Shown: in pieces, positions 1 to 5,926 of the stretch | Layout: every line of letters begins with the position of its first letter | How positions within the stretch are numbered: the stretch's first letter is position 1 | DNA from: a virus | Reading direction: 5' to 3' (one strand) | IMG/VR virus record: IMGVR_UViG_3300046463_000235 | Span: 1-27,453 of that record | Length of the DNA stretch: 27,453 nt | Notes under the pieces: generated by a model | Told to the model about the DNA's origin: nothing | Databases searched by the model: none | What the model saw: the letters and a program-made list of their open reading frames with translations, nothing else | Made by a program: the position numbers and the translations under genes

Positions 1-273
1 TCCAGCCTGTGCTCGAAGTGACCGCTCAACCGATTCCCGGTAAGGGCATTCAAAATCGCATTCTTCTGAACCGACTTTCTCACAGCCAACCATTCGGTGA
101 TTAATGTCTCGCATCGCGCCACAGTCGAAATCTCCTTGCTCGTCATCGAAATCGTCAAAATCGTTGAACACATCGTTCAGCATGAATTGCTCTAAGTTGC
201 AATCGCAGGTACATGCGTTCTCACCTATGCATTGGCTGTGCATTCCAGCCTCACACTCGGGACAGATCGGCAT
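1..273 (-). CDS. Cys- and Asp-rich small protein, 3' end beyond window
   Basis: The reverse strand is open from an ATG at 273 to the window edge, giving at least 91 residues. The N-terminus carries a C-x2-C pair (ICPEC), then Cys15 and CTCDC, followed by an acidic stretch rich in Asp and Phe (DFDDFDDEQGDFD) and further cysteines (CGAM, VGCEK, EECDFECPY). The spacing suggests metal binding, probably Zn. The start lies two bases after the stop of the zinc-ribbon gene upstream on the same strand, so the two are probably co-transcribed. I recognise no family and the C-terminus is missing, so I assign no function. The Cys pattern is a clear protein-level signal that the plus-strand frames here lack. 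Confidence 0.6.
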   Translation of the reverse strand, partial: MPICPECEAGMHSQCIGENACTCDCNLEQFMLNDVFNDFDDFDDEQGDFDCGAMRDINHRMVGCEKVGSEECDFECPYRESVERSLRAQAG

Positions 274-275
274 AG

Positions 276-440
276 CTACGGCTCCCAATTCCCTTTGGTC
301 CGCTTATCATTCGGAAGAAAGTCTTCCTCGGTCCATCGGCACCCGCAATTAATGCAATGGTGCTGGCCTTCGTGGTCTATCTTGCGATCACATTGCGCTC
401 CGCACATCGGACAAAGGCTCGCATCACACAGACTCGCCAT
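276..440 (-). CDS. 54-residue zinc-ribbon-like protein
   Basis: An ATG at 440 opens a 54-codon frame. It contains C-x2-C (CPMC, residues 10-13), Cys17, and a second knuckle CINCGCRW at residues 29-36. This is the usual pair of Cys knuckles of a small zinc ribbon. The start codon overlaps the stop of the upstream reverse-strand gene (TGATG), and the next gene begins two bases after its stop, so this is the middle of a compact reverse-strand operon. The C-terminal third is charged (WTEEDFLPNDKRTK). Such ribbons occur in small phage regulators and nucleic-acid-binding proteins. The precise role is unknown. Confidence 0.65.
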   Translation of the reverse strand: MASLCDASLCPMCGAQCDRKIDHEGQHHCINCGCRWTEEDFLPNDKRTKGNWEP

Positions 441-682
441 CAACTCAACTCCGACATAAGTGTGAATCCGTAATTGTTAGCAGTCAGGTGAAATAAGGCT
501 ACCAAATCGTGCCAGTTGCCCTCGGCAAAGCGAGCGTAGCCGTCGTGATCTTCAAATTCCCAGCCGGAAATGAGATGGCCCTTCGGAAAGACACATACGA
601 ATGCCCTTGGCACACGTCGAATCGTCCACCGATAAACCTTGCCATCTGAATCCGATAACCTGATTTGAATTGGTTTCGCCAT
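440..682 (-). CDS. 80-residue protein of unknown function
   Basis: An ATG at 682 is preceded on the reverse strand by a good ribosome-binding site (AGGAG, about 8 bases upstream). The 80-residue product is soluble and of mixed composition, with a basic N-terminal half (KVYRWTIRRVPRAFV) and an aromatic, acidic middle (GWEFEDHDGYARFAEGNWHD). There is no signal peptide, membrane segment or known motif. It overlaps the following zinc-ribbon gene by one base. Small early phage proteins of this size often act on host enzymes, but nothing here identifies a target. Codon use and tight packing support a real gene. Confidence 0.6.
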   Translation of the reverse strand: MAKPIQIRLSDSDGKVYRWTIRRVPRAFVCVFPKGHLISGWEFEDHDGYARFAEGNWHDLVALFHLTANNYGFTLMSELS

Positions 683-742
683 TTCGTTTTCTCCTCTTGG
701 TTCCCGATGGTATCGGGCTGTGTCGGCTTGTGCGTGCCGAGG

Positions 743-865
743 TTATGCTCGATTGACCGGCAAACTCCCATCCCACAGCAGCCAGCTTGCGACAAAGACA
801 AACGGAAAGAAGAGCACGGTCACAAGCAGGGCACCGATAAAGGCCAGTATTTTCAGGATTGGCAT
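743..865 (-). CDS. 40-residue single-pass membrane peptide
   Basis: An ATG at 865 with a strong upstream GAGGAG gives a 40-residue product. One hydrophobic helix occupies roughly residues 4-32 (ILAFIGALLVTVLFFPFVFV followed by ASWLLW). A short polar C-terminus ends in NRA. There is a Lys at position 5 and no cleavage site, so it is probably an uncleaved inner-membrane peptide. It is the first gene of the reverse-strand cluster, with 60 bases separating it from the next gene. Phage peptides of this form include superinfection-exclusion proteins and small holin or antiholin components, but sequence alone cannot choose between them. Confidence 0.55.
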   Translation of the reverse strand: MPILKILAFIGALLVTVLFFPFVFVASWLLWDGSLPVNRA

Positions 866-895
866 GGTCGATCTCCTCATGCAGCATAATGATGC

Positions 896-920
896 TGACA
901 TATTGTGACGTACTTGTCAA
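896..920. promoter_or_regulatory. TGAC half-site cluster between divergent genes
   Basis: This stretch lies upstream of the reverse-strand cluster and just before the terminase genes. It contains TGACA (896-900), TGACG (906-910) and the inverted TGTCA (915-919). The last two form the inverted repeat TGAC-6-GTCA. Read on the reverse strand it also includes a perfect TTGACA -35 hexamer (920-915). No convincing -10 hexamer lies at the ideal distance, so the promoter assignment is weak. The repeated half-sites suggest an operator for a dimeric regulator controlling the reverse-strand genes. Confidence 0.3.
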
Positions 921-978
921 GGCCATCGGCTCACTTTTTTCTTGCTTTCTCGGCCATTCGGATGTACAAGCCTCAGAC

Positions 979-1509
979 GTGGAAAAGCGTGCTGCCCGCA
1001 TAGAGAAGTTCTGCCGAGCCTATATCATTGACTTAAACTCTCGAAATGCTGCAATATCAGCAGGTTACAGCGAAAAGACGGCAGGGTCACAAGGTTCTCG
1101 ACTGTTAAAGAATGTAAAAATTTCGGCTAGAATTGAACAGCTTCTGCACAAACAGGCGGATAAACTTGACATTACAGCAGAACGGGTTCTTCGAGAATTG
1201 GCCTTACTTGCATATTCCAATATGGACGACTACGTCGATTTGGAATGTGGAAAGCGTGTGCTTAACACCGCAAAGCCAACACGAGACCAAATGGCTGCTG
1301 TCTCTGAAATTACAGAAGATACCACGGGGGGTACCGGCGATGGTGAGCGCAAGCGCGTTCTCCGGACCAAGTTCAAGCTCATAGATAAAGGCGCGAATCT
1401 CGAACGCCTCGGACGGCACCTCAAGCTATTCACCGACAAGATCGAGCATTCCGGCCTTGATGGTCTGGCCGACAAGCTCAATCGAATCAGGACGCGCAAA
1501 GCCACATGA
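979..1509 (+). CDS. terS: Terminase small subunit
   Basis: The product resembles the Terminase_2 family of small terminase subunits, which recognise phage DNA and load it onto the large subunit for packaging. The family signature is clear in the N-terminal helix-turn-helix region: FCRAYIIDLNSRNAAISAGY followed by SEKTAGSQGSRLLKNVKI. A middle helical stretch and a charged C-terminus (LADKLNRIRTRKAT) follow. The frame is open from 859, but residues before the GTG at 979 look non-coding and would overlap the divergent gene at 743-865 and its leader. I therefore use GTG 979 (176 residues). ATG 889 or 892 are alternatives, and none has a strong ribosome-binding site. It lies directly ahead of the methyltransferase and large terminase, as expected. 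Confidence 0.85.
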   Translation: MEKRAARIEKFCRAYIIDLNSRNAAISAGYSEKTAGSQGSRLLKNVKISARIEQLLHKQADKLDITAERVLRELALLAYSNMDDYVDLECGKRVLNTAKPTRDQMAAVSEITEDTTGGTGDGERKRVLRTKFKLIDKGANLERLGRHLKLFTDKIEHSGLDGLADKLNRIRTRKAT

Positions 1510-1613
1510 GCGATTATGCAGCCCGTAACGTTTATGCAGGCTCTAATGGAATCAATGACTTATATGCCCGCGCGCGCGGGTTTATGCCTACGAATCGGCA
1601 GGTGACTGCATAA
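1506..1613 (+). CDS. 35-residue linker ORF between terS and methyltransferase
   Basis: An ATG overlapping the terS stop (ATGA) opens a 35-codon frame ending one base before the methyltransferase start. The product is polar and Tyr/Arg/Asn-rich (MSDYAARNVYAGSNGIND, then LYARARGFMPTN) and matches no family I know. The exact fit between neighbours supports translation. However, the DNA is also unusual, with TTATGC repeats and a GC palindrome, so the stretch may act as a DNA site or only serve to carry ribosomes into the next gene. Real but functionless coding is possible. Confidence 0.4.
   Translation: MSDYAARNVYAGSNGINDLYARARGFMPTNRQVTA
1567..1580. repeat. Perfect 14-base GC palindrome
   Basis: CCCGCGCGCGCGGG is its own reverse complement and alternates purine and pyrimidine through its core. 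It is flanked by TTATGC copies at 1514-1519, 1533-1538 and 1582-1587 within about 75 bases. It sits immediately after the small-terminase gene. Some headful phages carry their packaging start site in or near terS, so a pac-related role is conceivable. It could equally be a methylation or protein-binding site, or a chance feature of coding DNA. Confidence 0.35.
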
Positions 1614-1614
1614 A

Positions 1615-2247
1615 ATGACGCCTTATTTCGAGGAAGACGGCATCACGATCTACCACGGAGATTGCAGGGAAGTGCTGCCTGAACTTGAGCCTGCTGACCT
1701 TGTGCTTACAGACCCTCCCTATGGAATCGAGTTTGTGAGCAACCATAGAATCATTCGGCATGATCCGATCACAGGAGACTCAAAACTGCCCGTGGAGACA
1801 ATTCGGCATTGTATTTTGAAGAGTTTACGAGCGGCTTATATATTCTGTCGATGGGACAATCTTTCGGCGTTACCGCAACCGCGATCTGTGCTTGCTTGGG
1901 TTAAGAATAATTGGTCAATGGGCGACCTGCAGCATGAGCATGGGCGACAATGGGAAGCTATAGCGTTCTACCCGATGAATGGACACGAATTTATAAATCG
2001 GATACCGGATGTGATACACGCTGACAGAACCGGGAATGAACTGCATCCGACCGAAAAGCCAATCGCACTGATGAAAGTTCTGATTGCTGCGAATGTCGGA
2101 GAGACAATCCTCGACCCCTTCATGGGCAGCGGCACAACGCTCCGAGCAGCAAAAGATTTAGGCCGACGCGCCATCGGCATCGAGATCGAAGAAAAGTACT
2201 GCGAGATCGCGGCAAAAAGGCTAAGCCAGAAGGTATTCCAGTTTTGA
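1615..2247 (+). CDS. DNA adenine N6-methyltransferase
   Basis: This is a member of the N6_N4_Mtase family, which transfers a methyl group from S-adenosylmethionine to DNA bases. The catalytic motif IV is DPPYG at residues 33-37; the Tyr form favours adenine N6. HPTEKP lies at 144-149, and the AdoMet-binding motif I is DPFMGSGTT at 167-175, followed by GIEIEEKY. Motif IV ahead of motif I is the beta-class order, and the short segment at about 45-140 would hold target recognition. At 210 residues it is compact but complete. No restriction enzyme is adjacent, so it is probably an orphan enzyme protecting phage DNA or marking it for packaging. Its stop overlaps the TTG start of terL. Confidence 0.92.
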   Translation: MTPYFEEDGITIYHGDCREVLPELEPADLVLTDPPYGIEFVSNHRIIRHDPITGDSKLPVETIRHCILKSLRAAYIFCRWDNLSALPQPRSVLAWVKNNWSMGDLQHEHGRQWEAIAFYPMNGHEFINRIPDVIHADRTGNELHPTEKPIALMKVLIAANVGETILDPFMGSGTTLRAAKDLGRRAIGIEIEEKYCEIAAKRLSQKVFQF

Positions 2248-3722
2248 GCGCAAAGCCCAACCTTCTCGATGAAATGCTCGAAGAGATTGGCGAGGTAATT
2301 CTCGACCCGCTTGCTTACGCTCAACGCTTCTATCCTTGGGGCGAAGGATCGCTCGAAGGCTCAACCGGCCCAAGAGTCTGGCAATCGGAAATCTTGGGCT
2401 ATCTTCGGGATCACATCTCCAATCCAGCCACGAGGTACACACCTTGCAAGGTAGCGGTATCGTCGGGCCACGGCATCGGCAAGTCAGCCTTCATGGGCAT
2501 GGTCTGCAATTGGGCGATGTCAGTGTGTGAGGATTGTAAGGGCGTGGTAACGGCAGGCACCGGCACGCAGCTTTCGACCAAGACAGTCCCCGAGATCAGC
2601 AAATGGTTCAAACTAAGCTATAATGGCGATTGGTTCGACGTTCGGGCAACCTCGATTCGCAGCCTCGACAAGCAGCACGAACTCTCCTGGCGCATCGACT
2701 TCGTAACCTGGAGCGCACACAACACAGATGCTTTCGCCGGTCTGCACAACAAGCTGAAGCTAATTCTCTTGATTTACGATGAAGCTAGTGCTATTGAAGA
2801 CCCAGTATGGGATGTTTCCGAGGGCGCACTAACCGATGAAGAAACGATTATCATCTGGCTCGCGTTCGGCAACCCGACCAAGAACACAGGCCGCTTCCGA
2901 GAATGTTTTGGAAAGCTCAAGCACCGATGGAAAACGTATCAGATCGACTCTCGGACCGTCGAAGGAACCAACAAAGAACAAATTGCGAAGTGGATCGAAG
3001 ACTACGGAGAAGATTCCGATTTCGTCCGTGTACGTGTTCGGGGAGAATTCCCTCGGGCTGGGTCTTCGCAATTCATCGGGTCTGATGTTGTTGCGGCAGC
3101 TCGAAGCTGTAAAGCAGAGAGTTTCCTGGGAGTACCAAAGATTCTGTCTTGCGATGTCGCGCGATTTGGTGCGGATCAGACAGTCATCGGCTGGCGACAA
3201 GGACGCAAGGCTGTTATCTTAGAAAAACTTCGAGGCAAGGATACGGCATTCGTCGGCGACCGCATAATTTATTGGCAGCAGCAAGAGAAGCCGGATGCAA
3301 CCATCATCGACGGAGACGGGATTGGCGGAGGAGTTATCGACCACATCAAATATCGAGGATTCACAGAACGCCTCTTCGAGTTTCGCGGAGGATTTCCTGC
3401 TTCTGACCCCGCCCAGTATTTTAATAAACGCAGTGAGTGTTACGGACTACTCCGTGATTGGCTTAACGGTCAAGTCGAAATACCGAACGATCCTGAACTC
3501 GACATTGAACTCACTGCGCTTGAATATGGCTTTAGCAATAAGGGACAAATCCAGATCGAAAGCAAGGACGATTTGAAGGAACGATTGCCGACCATCGGCT
3601 CGCCAGACTGCGCCGACATGCTGATGATGAGTTTTGGCGTCAAAGTAGCGCCGCCACCGCCGAAGCCCGAGGTAGAGATGCGCTATCCCGGTGAGAATAA
3701 GTTGAACTGGATGGGAATGTGA
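2244..3722 (+). CDS. terL: Terminase large subunit (packaging ATPase and nuclease)
   Basis: This is the motor that pumps DNA into the procapsid through the portal and cuts it. The N-terminal ATPase has Walker A GHGIGKS (residues 75-81) and Walker B LILLIYDE (173-180). A coupling-motif candidate FGNPT is near 208. The C-terminal RuvC-like nuclease has Asp304 (LSCDVARFG), Asp356/Asp358 (IIDGDGIGGG) and Asp455/Asp458 (SPDCADML). At 492 residues it matches the roughly 500 of P22 gp2. The start is a TTG that overlaps the methyltransferase stop (TTGA), so translation is probably coupled. All catalytic residues are present and the gene looks intact. Confidence 0.95.
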   Translation: MSAKPNLLDEMLEEIGEVILDPLAYAQRFYPWGEGSLEGSTGPRVWQSEILGYLRDHISNPATRYTPCKVAVSSGHGIGKSAFMGMVCNWAMSVCEDCKGVVTAGTGTQLSTKTVPEISKWFKLSYNGDWFDVRATSIRSLDKQHELSWRIDFVTWSAHNTDAFAGLHNKLKLILLIYDEASAIEDPVWDVSEGALTDEETIIIWLAFGNPTKNTGRFRECFGKLKHRWKTYQIDSRTVEGTNKEQIAKWIEDYGEDSDFVRVRVRGEFPRAGSSQFIGSDVVAAARSCKAESFLGVPKILSCDVARFGADQTVIGWRQGRKAVILEKLRGKDTAFVGDRIIYWQQQEKPDATIIDGDGIGGGVIDHIKYRGFTERLFEFRGGFPASDPAQYFNKRSECYGLLRDWLNGQVEIPNDPELDIELTALEYGFSNKGQIQIESKDDLKERLPTIGSPDCADMLMMSFGVKVAPPPPKPEVEMRYPGENKLNWMGM

Positions 3723-4126
3723 TGGAATTAAGCCGTCGATCATTCTTGGGAATCACAGTAGGAGGAATTGCTGCGGCTGCTGCCGTAAGAACGTGGCCTT
3801 TCCGCATGTTTAGTTTTCCTGAAAATATATCTGTCGAGCCAATCCTTTCAGCGAATAGTATCCGGTATCTACGAGCGTTTGATCCGATTCAAGGCAAATT
3901 CATTAGCCGATTTGATGTGTTGTATGGATGGCAACAAGTCCTCGATATTCCAAGTGGACCGTATGATGCAGAAGTTCTGAGCGGGCCTCTTTCCAGCCAT
4001 GACTTGCAAACATTCTCGGCTAAGATGATGCGGCAATATGGTGCAGTAATTCCTACTCCAATCATACCTTTGCAACAAAGAAGCAAAGAACCGATGCAAT
4101 GTAGCTGGCAAACATGCTCTATTTAA
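3722..4126 (+). CDS. Small protein with twin-arginine signal sequence
   Basis: The N-terminus reads MELSRRSFLG followed by a small-residue hydrophobic stretch (ITVGGIAAAAAVRTW). It fits the Tat motif S-R-R-x-F-L and h-region. Tat signals send folded proteins across the inner membrane. The remaining ~105 residues are soluble, with no recognised domain; FDVLYGWQQVL near the middle is the most distinctive stretch. The ATG at 3722 overlaps the terL stop (TGATG), and a GTG lies one codon earlier. The gene end overlaps the next gene. A Tat substrate in a packaging cluster is unexpected; the twin Arg could instead be an uncleaved anchor. Function unknown. Confidence 0.7.
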   Translation: MELSRRSFLGITVGGIAAAAAVRTWPFRMFSFPENISVEPILSANSIRYLRAFDPIQGKFISRFDVLYGWQQVLDIPSGPYDAEVLSGPLSSHDLQTFSAKMMRQYGAVIPTPIIPLQQRSKEPMQCSWQTCSI

Positions 4127-4731
4127 TCCGCCATGAAGAAACCCCGCTCAACGCCGCAGGCCGCAACCGAGGCACCGACGATCCGCCGTTATCCCCGAAA
4201 GGTCGGCAAGACGCAGCATCAACAGGCAGAATGCTCAGAGGTAAGGTTGACCGCATTGTTGCCGACTCCCCGAAGCGCACGCAGGAGACAGCCAAGATCA
4301 TTTCAGGCGGCAAGCATGTCGAGACTGACGCTCGGCTCAAGACTCTCGACATCGGCGAGTACAGCGGCAAGAAGGCCACAGCATCGAGCGAGAAGGAATT
4401 CGACAGCAAGTACATCGACCATCCCGAGCGCAAGATACCGGGCGGCGAATCGGTCAACACCTGGCTCCCGAAGTGGAAAGCCACGTACAAAGACTATCTT
4501 CAGCAATCGAAACATGAGAATATCGCGCTCGTCACGCATGGCAGACCCGTATCATCGGCTGTGCATGGCTTTACAACTGATTCTCTCAAAGAGAAGAATG
4601 TGCCAAAGCTCGGATGCTGTGTGTTCCAGGTCGGAGGCGACGGAAAGCCAAAGCAGATGAAAGCGCCGAAAGTTGTGAACTCGAATCCGGCAGCACCGGC
4701 AATGAAGCTCAGTCAGTTAGCGAGGGCATAA
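4114..4731 (+). CDS. Histidine phosphatase (phosphoglycerate mutase-like) with C-terminal tag
   Basis: This belongs to the histidine phosphatase superfamily, whose members remove phosphate through a phospho-histidine. LIRHEET (residues 4-10) holds the catalytic Arg6 and His7, with Glu where the family usually has Gly. SPKRTQETA holds Arg55, LDIGEYSG lies at 78-85, GGES near 110, and VTHGRP carries the second His at 142. The phosphatase fold appears complete by about residue 175. After it comes a Pro/Ala/Lys-rich linker (KAPKVVNSNPAAPA) and the ending MKLSQLARA, which recurs in the next genes. The substrate is unknown. It overlaps the Tat-signal gene by 13 bases and the next start by one (TAATG). 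Such an enzyme is unusual in a phage head operon. Confidence 0.88.
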   Translation: MLYLIRHEETPLNAAGRNRGTDDPPLSPKGRQDAASTGRMLRGKVDRIVADSPKRTQETAKIISGGKHVETDARLKTLDIGEYSGKKATASSEKEFDSKYIDHPERKIPGGESVNTWLPKWKATYKDYLQQSKHENIALVTHGRPVSSAVHGFTTDSLKEKNVPKLGCCVFQVGGDGKPKQMKAPKVVNSNPAAPAMKLSQLARA

Positions 4732-4892
4732 TGCCGTGGACTCGGAAGCAAGTTAAATATTTACTCTCAAAGGGATCGCCGCTGACTTCGGGACAGCGAA
4801 AGAAAATGGTCGGCGAGCTACACGCGAATCCGGCAATGGGTCACAAGAAGAAAGGCTCGACAATGAAGCTATCGAAGCTGGCGCGTGCCTAA
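4731..4892 (+). CDS. 53-residue basic phage protein with LARA-type C-terminus
   Basis: The ATG overlaps the phosphatase stop. The product is basic (MPWTRKQVKYLLSKGSPLTS, then GQRKKMVGEL) and contains HANPAMGHKKKG, an arrangement I associate with very small proteins in phage head operons. It ends GSTMKLSKLARA, matching the end of the phosphatase. The short helix-forming N-terminus and basic charge would fit nucleic-acid or capsid contact, but no function is known. It overlaps the following GTG-started gene by 8 bases. Confidence 0.75.
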   Translation: MPWTRKQVKYLLSKGSPLTSGQRKKMVGELHANPAMGHKKKGSTMKLSKLARA

Positions 4893-5124
4893 AGCGACCT
4901 ATCCACCGGGGCATGAAGCCGGGATGCGAGTGCCGAAGGGCGGTTCGATGTGCAAGAACTGTGAATATCTGGCCAATGCAGCGCGTCGGCTTTGCGGTAA
5001 CAGCTATTTCATCAAGTGGAACGGATCGAACGTGATTCCCGGCCAGATCGACGCCTATTGCTCCGATTTCTATGAACCGGCGAAAGGGCCAAGCACCAGG
5101 ATTTCACAGCTTGCGAGGGCTTAA
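4885..5124 (+). CDS. 79-residue four-cysteine protein with LARA-type C-terminus
   Basis: The GTG at 4885 lies within the last codons of the previous gene. ATG 4924 is an in-frame alternative that lacks the first 13 residues (MPKATYPPGHEAG). Four cysteines are arranged as C-x2-C (MCKNCEYL), RLCGN and YCSDFYEP, suggesting a metal or Fe-S site. The middle IKWNGSNVIPG is a distinctive motif I have seen in small phage proteins of unknown role. It ends GPSTRISQLARA, the third copy of the shared terminal motif. Stop and next start overlap as TAATG. Confidence 0.72.
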   Translation: MPKATYPPGHEAGMRVPKGGSMCKNCEYLANAARRLCGNSYFIKWNGSNVIPGQIDAYCSDFYEPAKGPSTRISQLARA

Positions 5125-5252
5125 TGTTTGACGTTCTTTTCCGTCCAATGAGCGACATTCAGATCGCGTTCATGTCCGGCCTGGTAGTCGGCATTTGGCT
5201 TGCAGTAGGAGTACGAAGGCTTGCTCGGATGGCAGCGAGGGCAAATGGCTAA
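5124..5252 (+). CDS. 42-residue single-pass membrane peptide
   Basis: A short frame begins at the ATG overlapping the previous stop (TAATG) and ends 8 bases inside the next gene. The product has a polar N-terminus (MFDVLFRPMSDIQ), one hydrophobic helix (IAFMSGLVVGIWLAVGV) and a basic tail (RRLARMAARANG). The charge pattern suggests the C-terminus stays in the cytoplasm. The tail contains LARMAARA, a loose echo of the neighbours' LARA ending, which may be chance. Its size, helix and exact overlaps support a real gene. Role unknown. Confidence 0.55.
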   Translation: MFDVLFRPMSDIQIAFMSGLVVGIWLAVGVRRLARMAARANG

Positions 5253-5466
5253 ACTCACAGCAGCGGCACGGCGCAAGATTCCGAAGGGCAGCTTCGCAGT
5301 CCCAAGCAAGGCCCCAAAGTCGGGCAGCTACCCGATCAATGACCGATCACACGCCAAGAATGCGCTGGCCAGGTCCACGGGCAAGGCTGTGGCAGGCAAG
5401 GTTCGAGCAGCGGTACATCGGAAGTACCCGGATATTAAGATTTCGGCACTGGCGAGGGCGAAGTGA
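5245..5466 (+). CDS. Small basic phage protein (DUF6582-like) with LARA-type C-terminus
   Basis: The product starts MAKLTAAARRKIPKGSFAVP and continues with SYPINDRSHAKNALAR and KVRAAVHRKYPDI. This is the pattern of a widespread small phage and bacterial family in which a Lys/Arg-rich N-terminus leads to a YPI-D-x-x-HA-x-NAL-x-R core and ends near KVRAAVxRKYP. I recall it as DUF6582, without certainty. The function is unknown. In this copy the family core is followed directly by KISALARAK, the fourth LARA-type ending. The upstream in-frame ATG at 5221 adds residues coming from the membrane-peptide gene, so 5245 is preferred. Confidence 0.75.
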   Translation: MAKLTAAARRKIPKGSFAVPSKAPKSGSYPINDRSHAKNALARSTGKAVAGKVRAAVHRKYPDIKISALARAK

Positions 5467-5594
5467 AACTAAAAGGGCTTGGACCATTGAAACTCGGCCC
5501 TGTGTTCGAGCAATTCAGCTACGATTCTTTGAAGATCGAATACTACGTGCAGTTTGCAGGTTCATTTGTGCTGATCGGATGGCAATATCTCTGA
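5463..5594 (+). CDS. 43-residue hydrophobic small protein
   Basis: A GTG at 5463 overlaps the previous stop (GTGA), and the TGA at 5592-5594 overlaps the ATG of the GroES-like gene (TGATG). The exact fit at both ends is the main support. The product starts MKLKGLGPLKLGPVFEQF and ends YVQFAGSFVLIGWQYL, a hydrophobic stretch that may insert in a membrane. No family recognised. It also fixes the start of the GroES-like gene at 5594 rather than the in-frame ATG 5579. Confidence 0.5.
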   Translation: MKLKGLGPLKLGPVFEQFSYDSLKIEYYVQFAGSFVLIGWQYL

Positions 5595-5926
5595 TGATTT
5601 TACCCCGCAACGATCTCGTGCTCATCGAACGCTTGGAAGTCCCTCCTGTCGGCAATATCATCGTGCCCGACATTGCCCAGGAGAAGAGCATCCTCGGCAG
5701 GGTGCTGGCAGTCGGGCCCGGGAAGCTGATCGAAGGCATGAACGGCGGCTGGGTACGAAAGACTCCCGAGGTGAATATCGGGGACATCGTGTACTTCAAC
5801 TCGAAGTGGTCGGAGTTTGCAGGCAGTCATTACGCCGAGGACCAGATTGCTTTCGATGATCGGCTGCATCTTGTATTCGAGGCCGACATCTTCCTGAAAG
5901 TTGGACATGGCCGTAACGCAAACTAG
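5594..5926 (+). CDS. GroES-like co-chaperonin (Cpn10)
   Basis: The 110-residue product matches the Cpn10 fold: LPRNDLVLIERLEVPP at the start, then a short mobile-loop equivalent (GNIIVPD) with hydrophobic IIV where GroES has IVL for GroEL binding. GRVLAVGPGKLIE, VNIGDIVYFNSKWSEF and a terminal EADIFLKV follow. GroES caps GroEL during protein folding, and phage versions such as T4 gp31 let GroEL accept the phage coat protein. Its position just before the portal, scaffold and coat genes fits that role. No GroEL is present, so it would use the host's. The portal start lies inside its 3' end. Confidence 0.85.
   Translation: MILPRNDLVLIERLEVPPVGNIIVPDIAQEKSILGRVLAVGPGKLIEGMNGGWVRKTPEVNIGDIVYFNSKWSEFAGSHYAEDQIAFDDRLHLVFEADIFLKVGHGRNAN

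Noticed and set aside
859-978. 5' extension of terS
   Set aside because: Residues before GTG 979 do not fit the family, and the extension overlaps the start and leader of the divergent membrane-peptide gene.
4133-4660. 175-codon forward frame
   Set aside because: It overlaps the histidine phosphatase in another frame and has no motif; the phosphatase frame has all catalytic residues.
5195-5593. Long forward frame leading into the GroES-like gene
   Set aside because: The part before 5594 runs in the wrong frame over the DUF6582-like and 43-residue genes and is Arg/Ser-rich noise.
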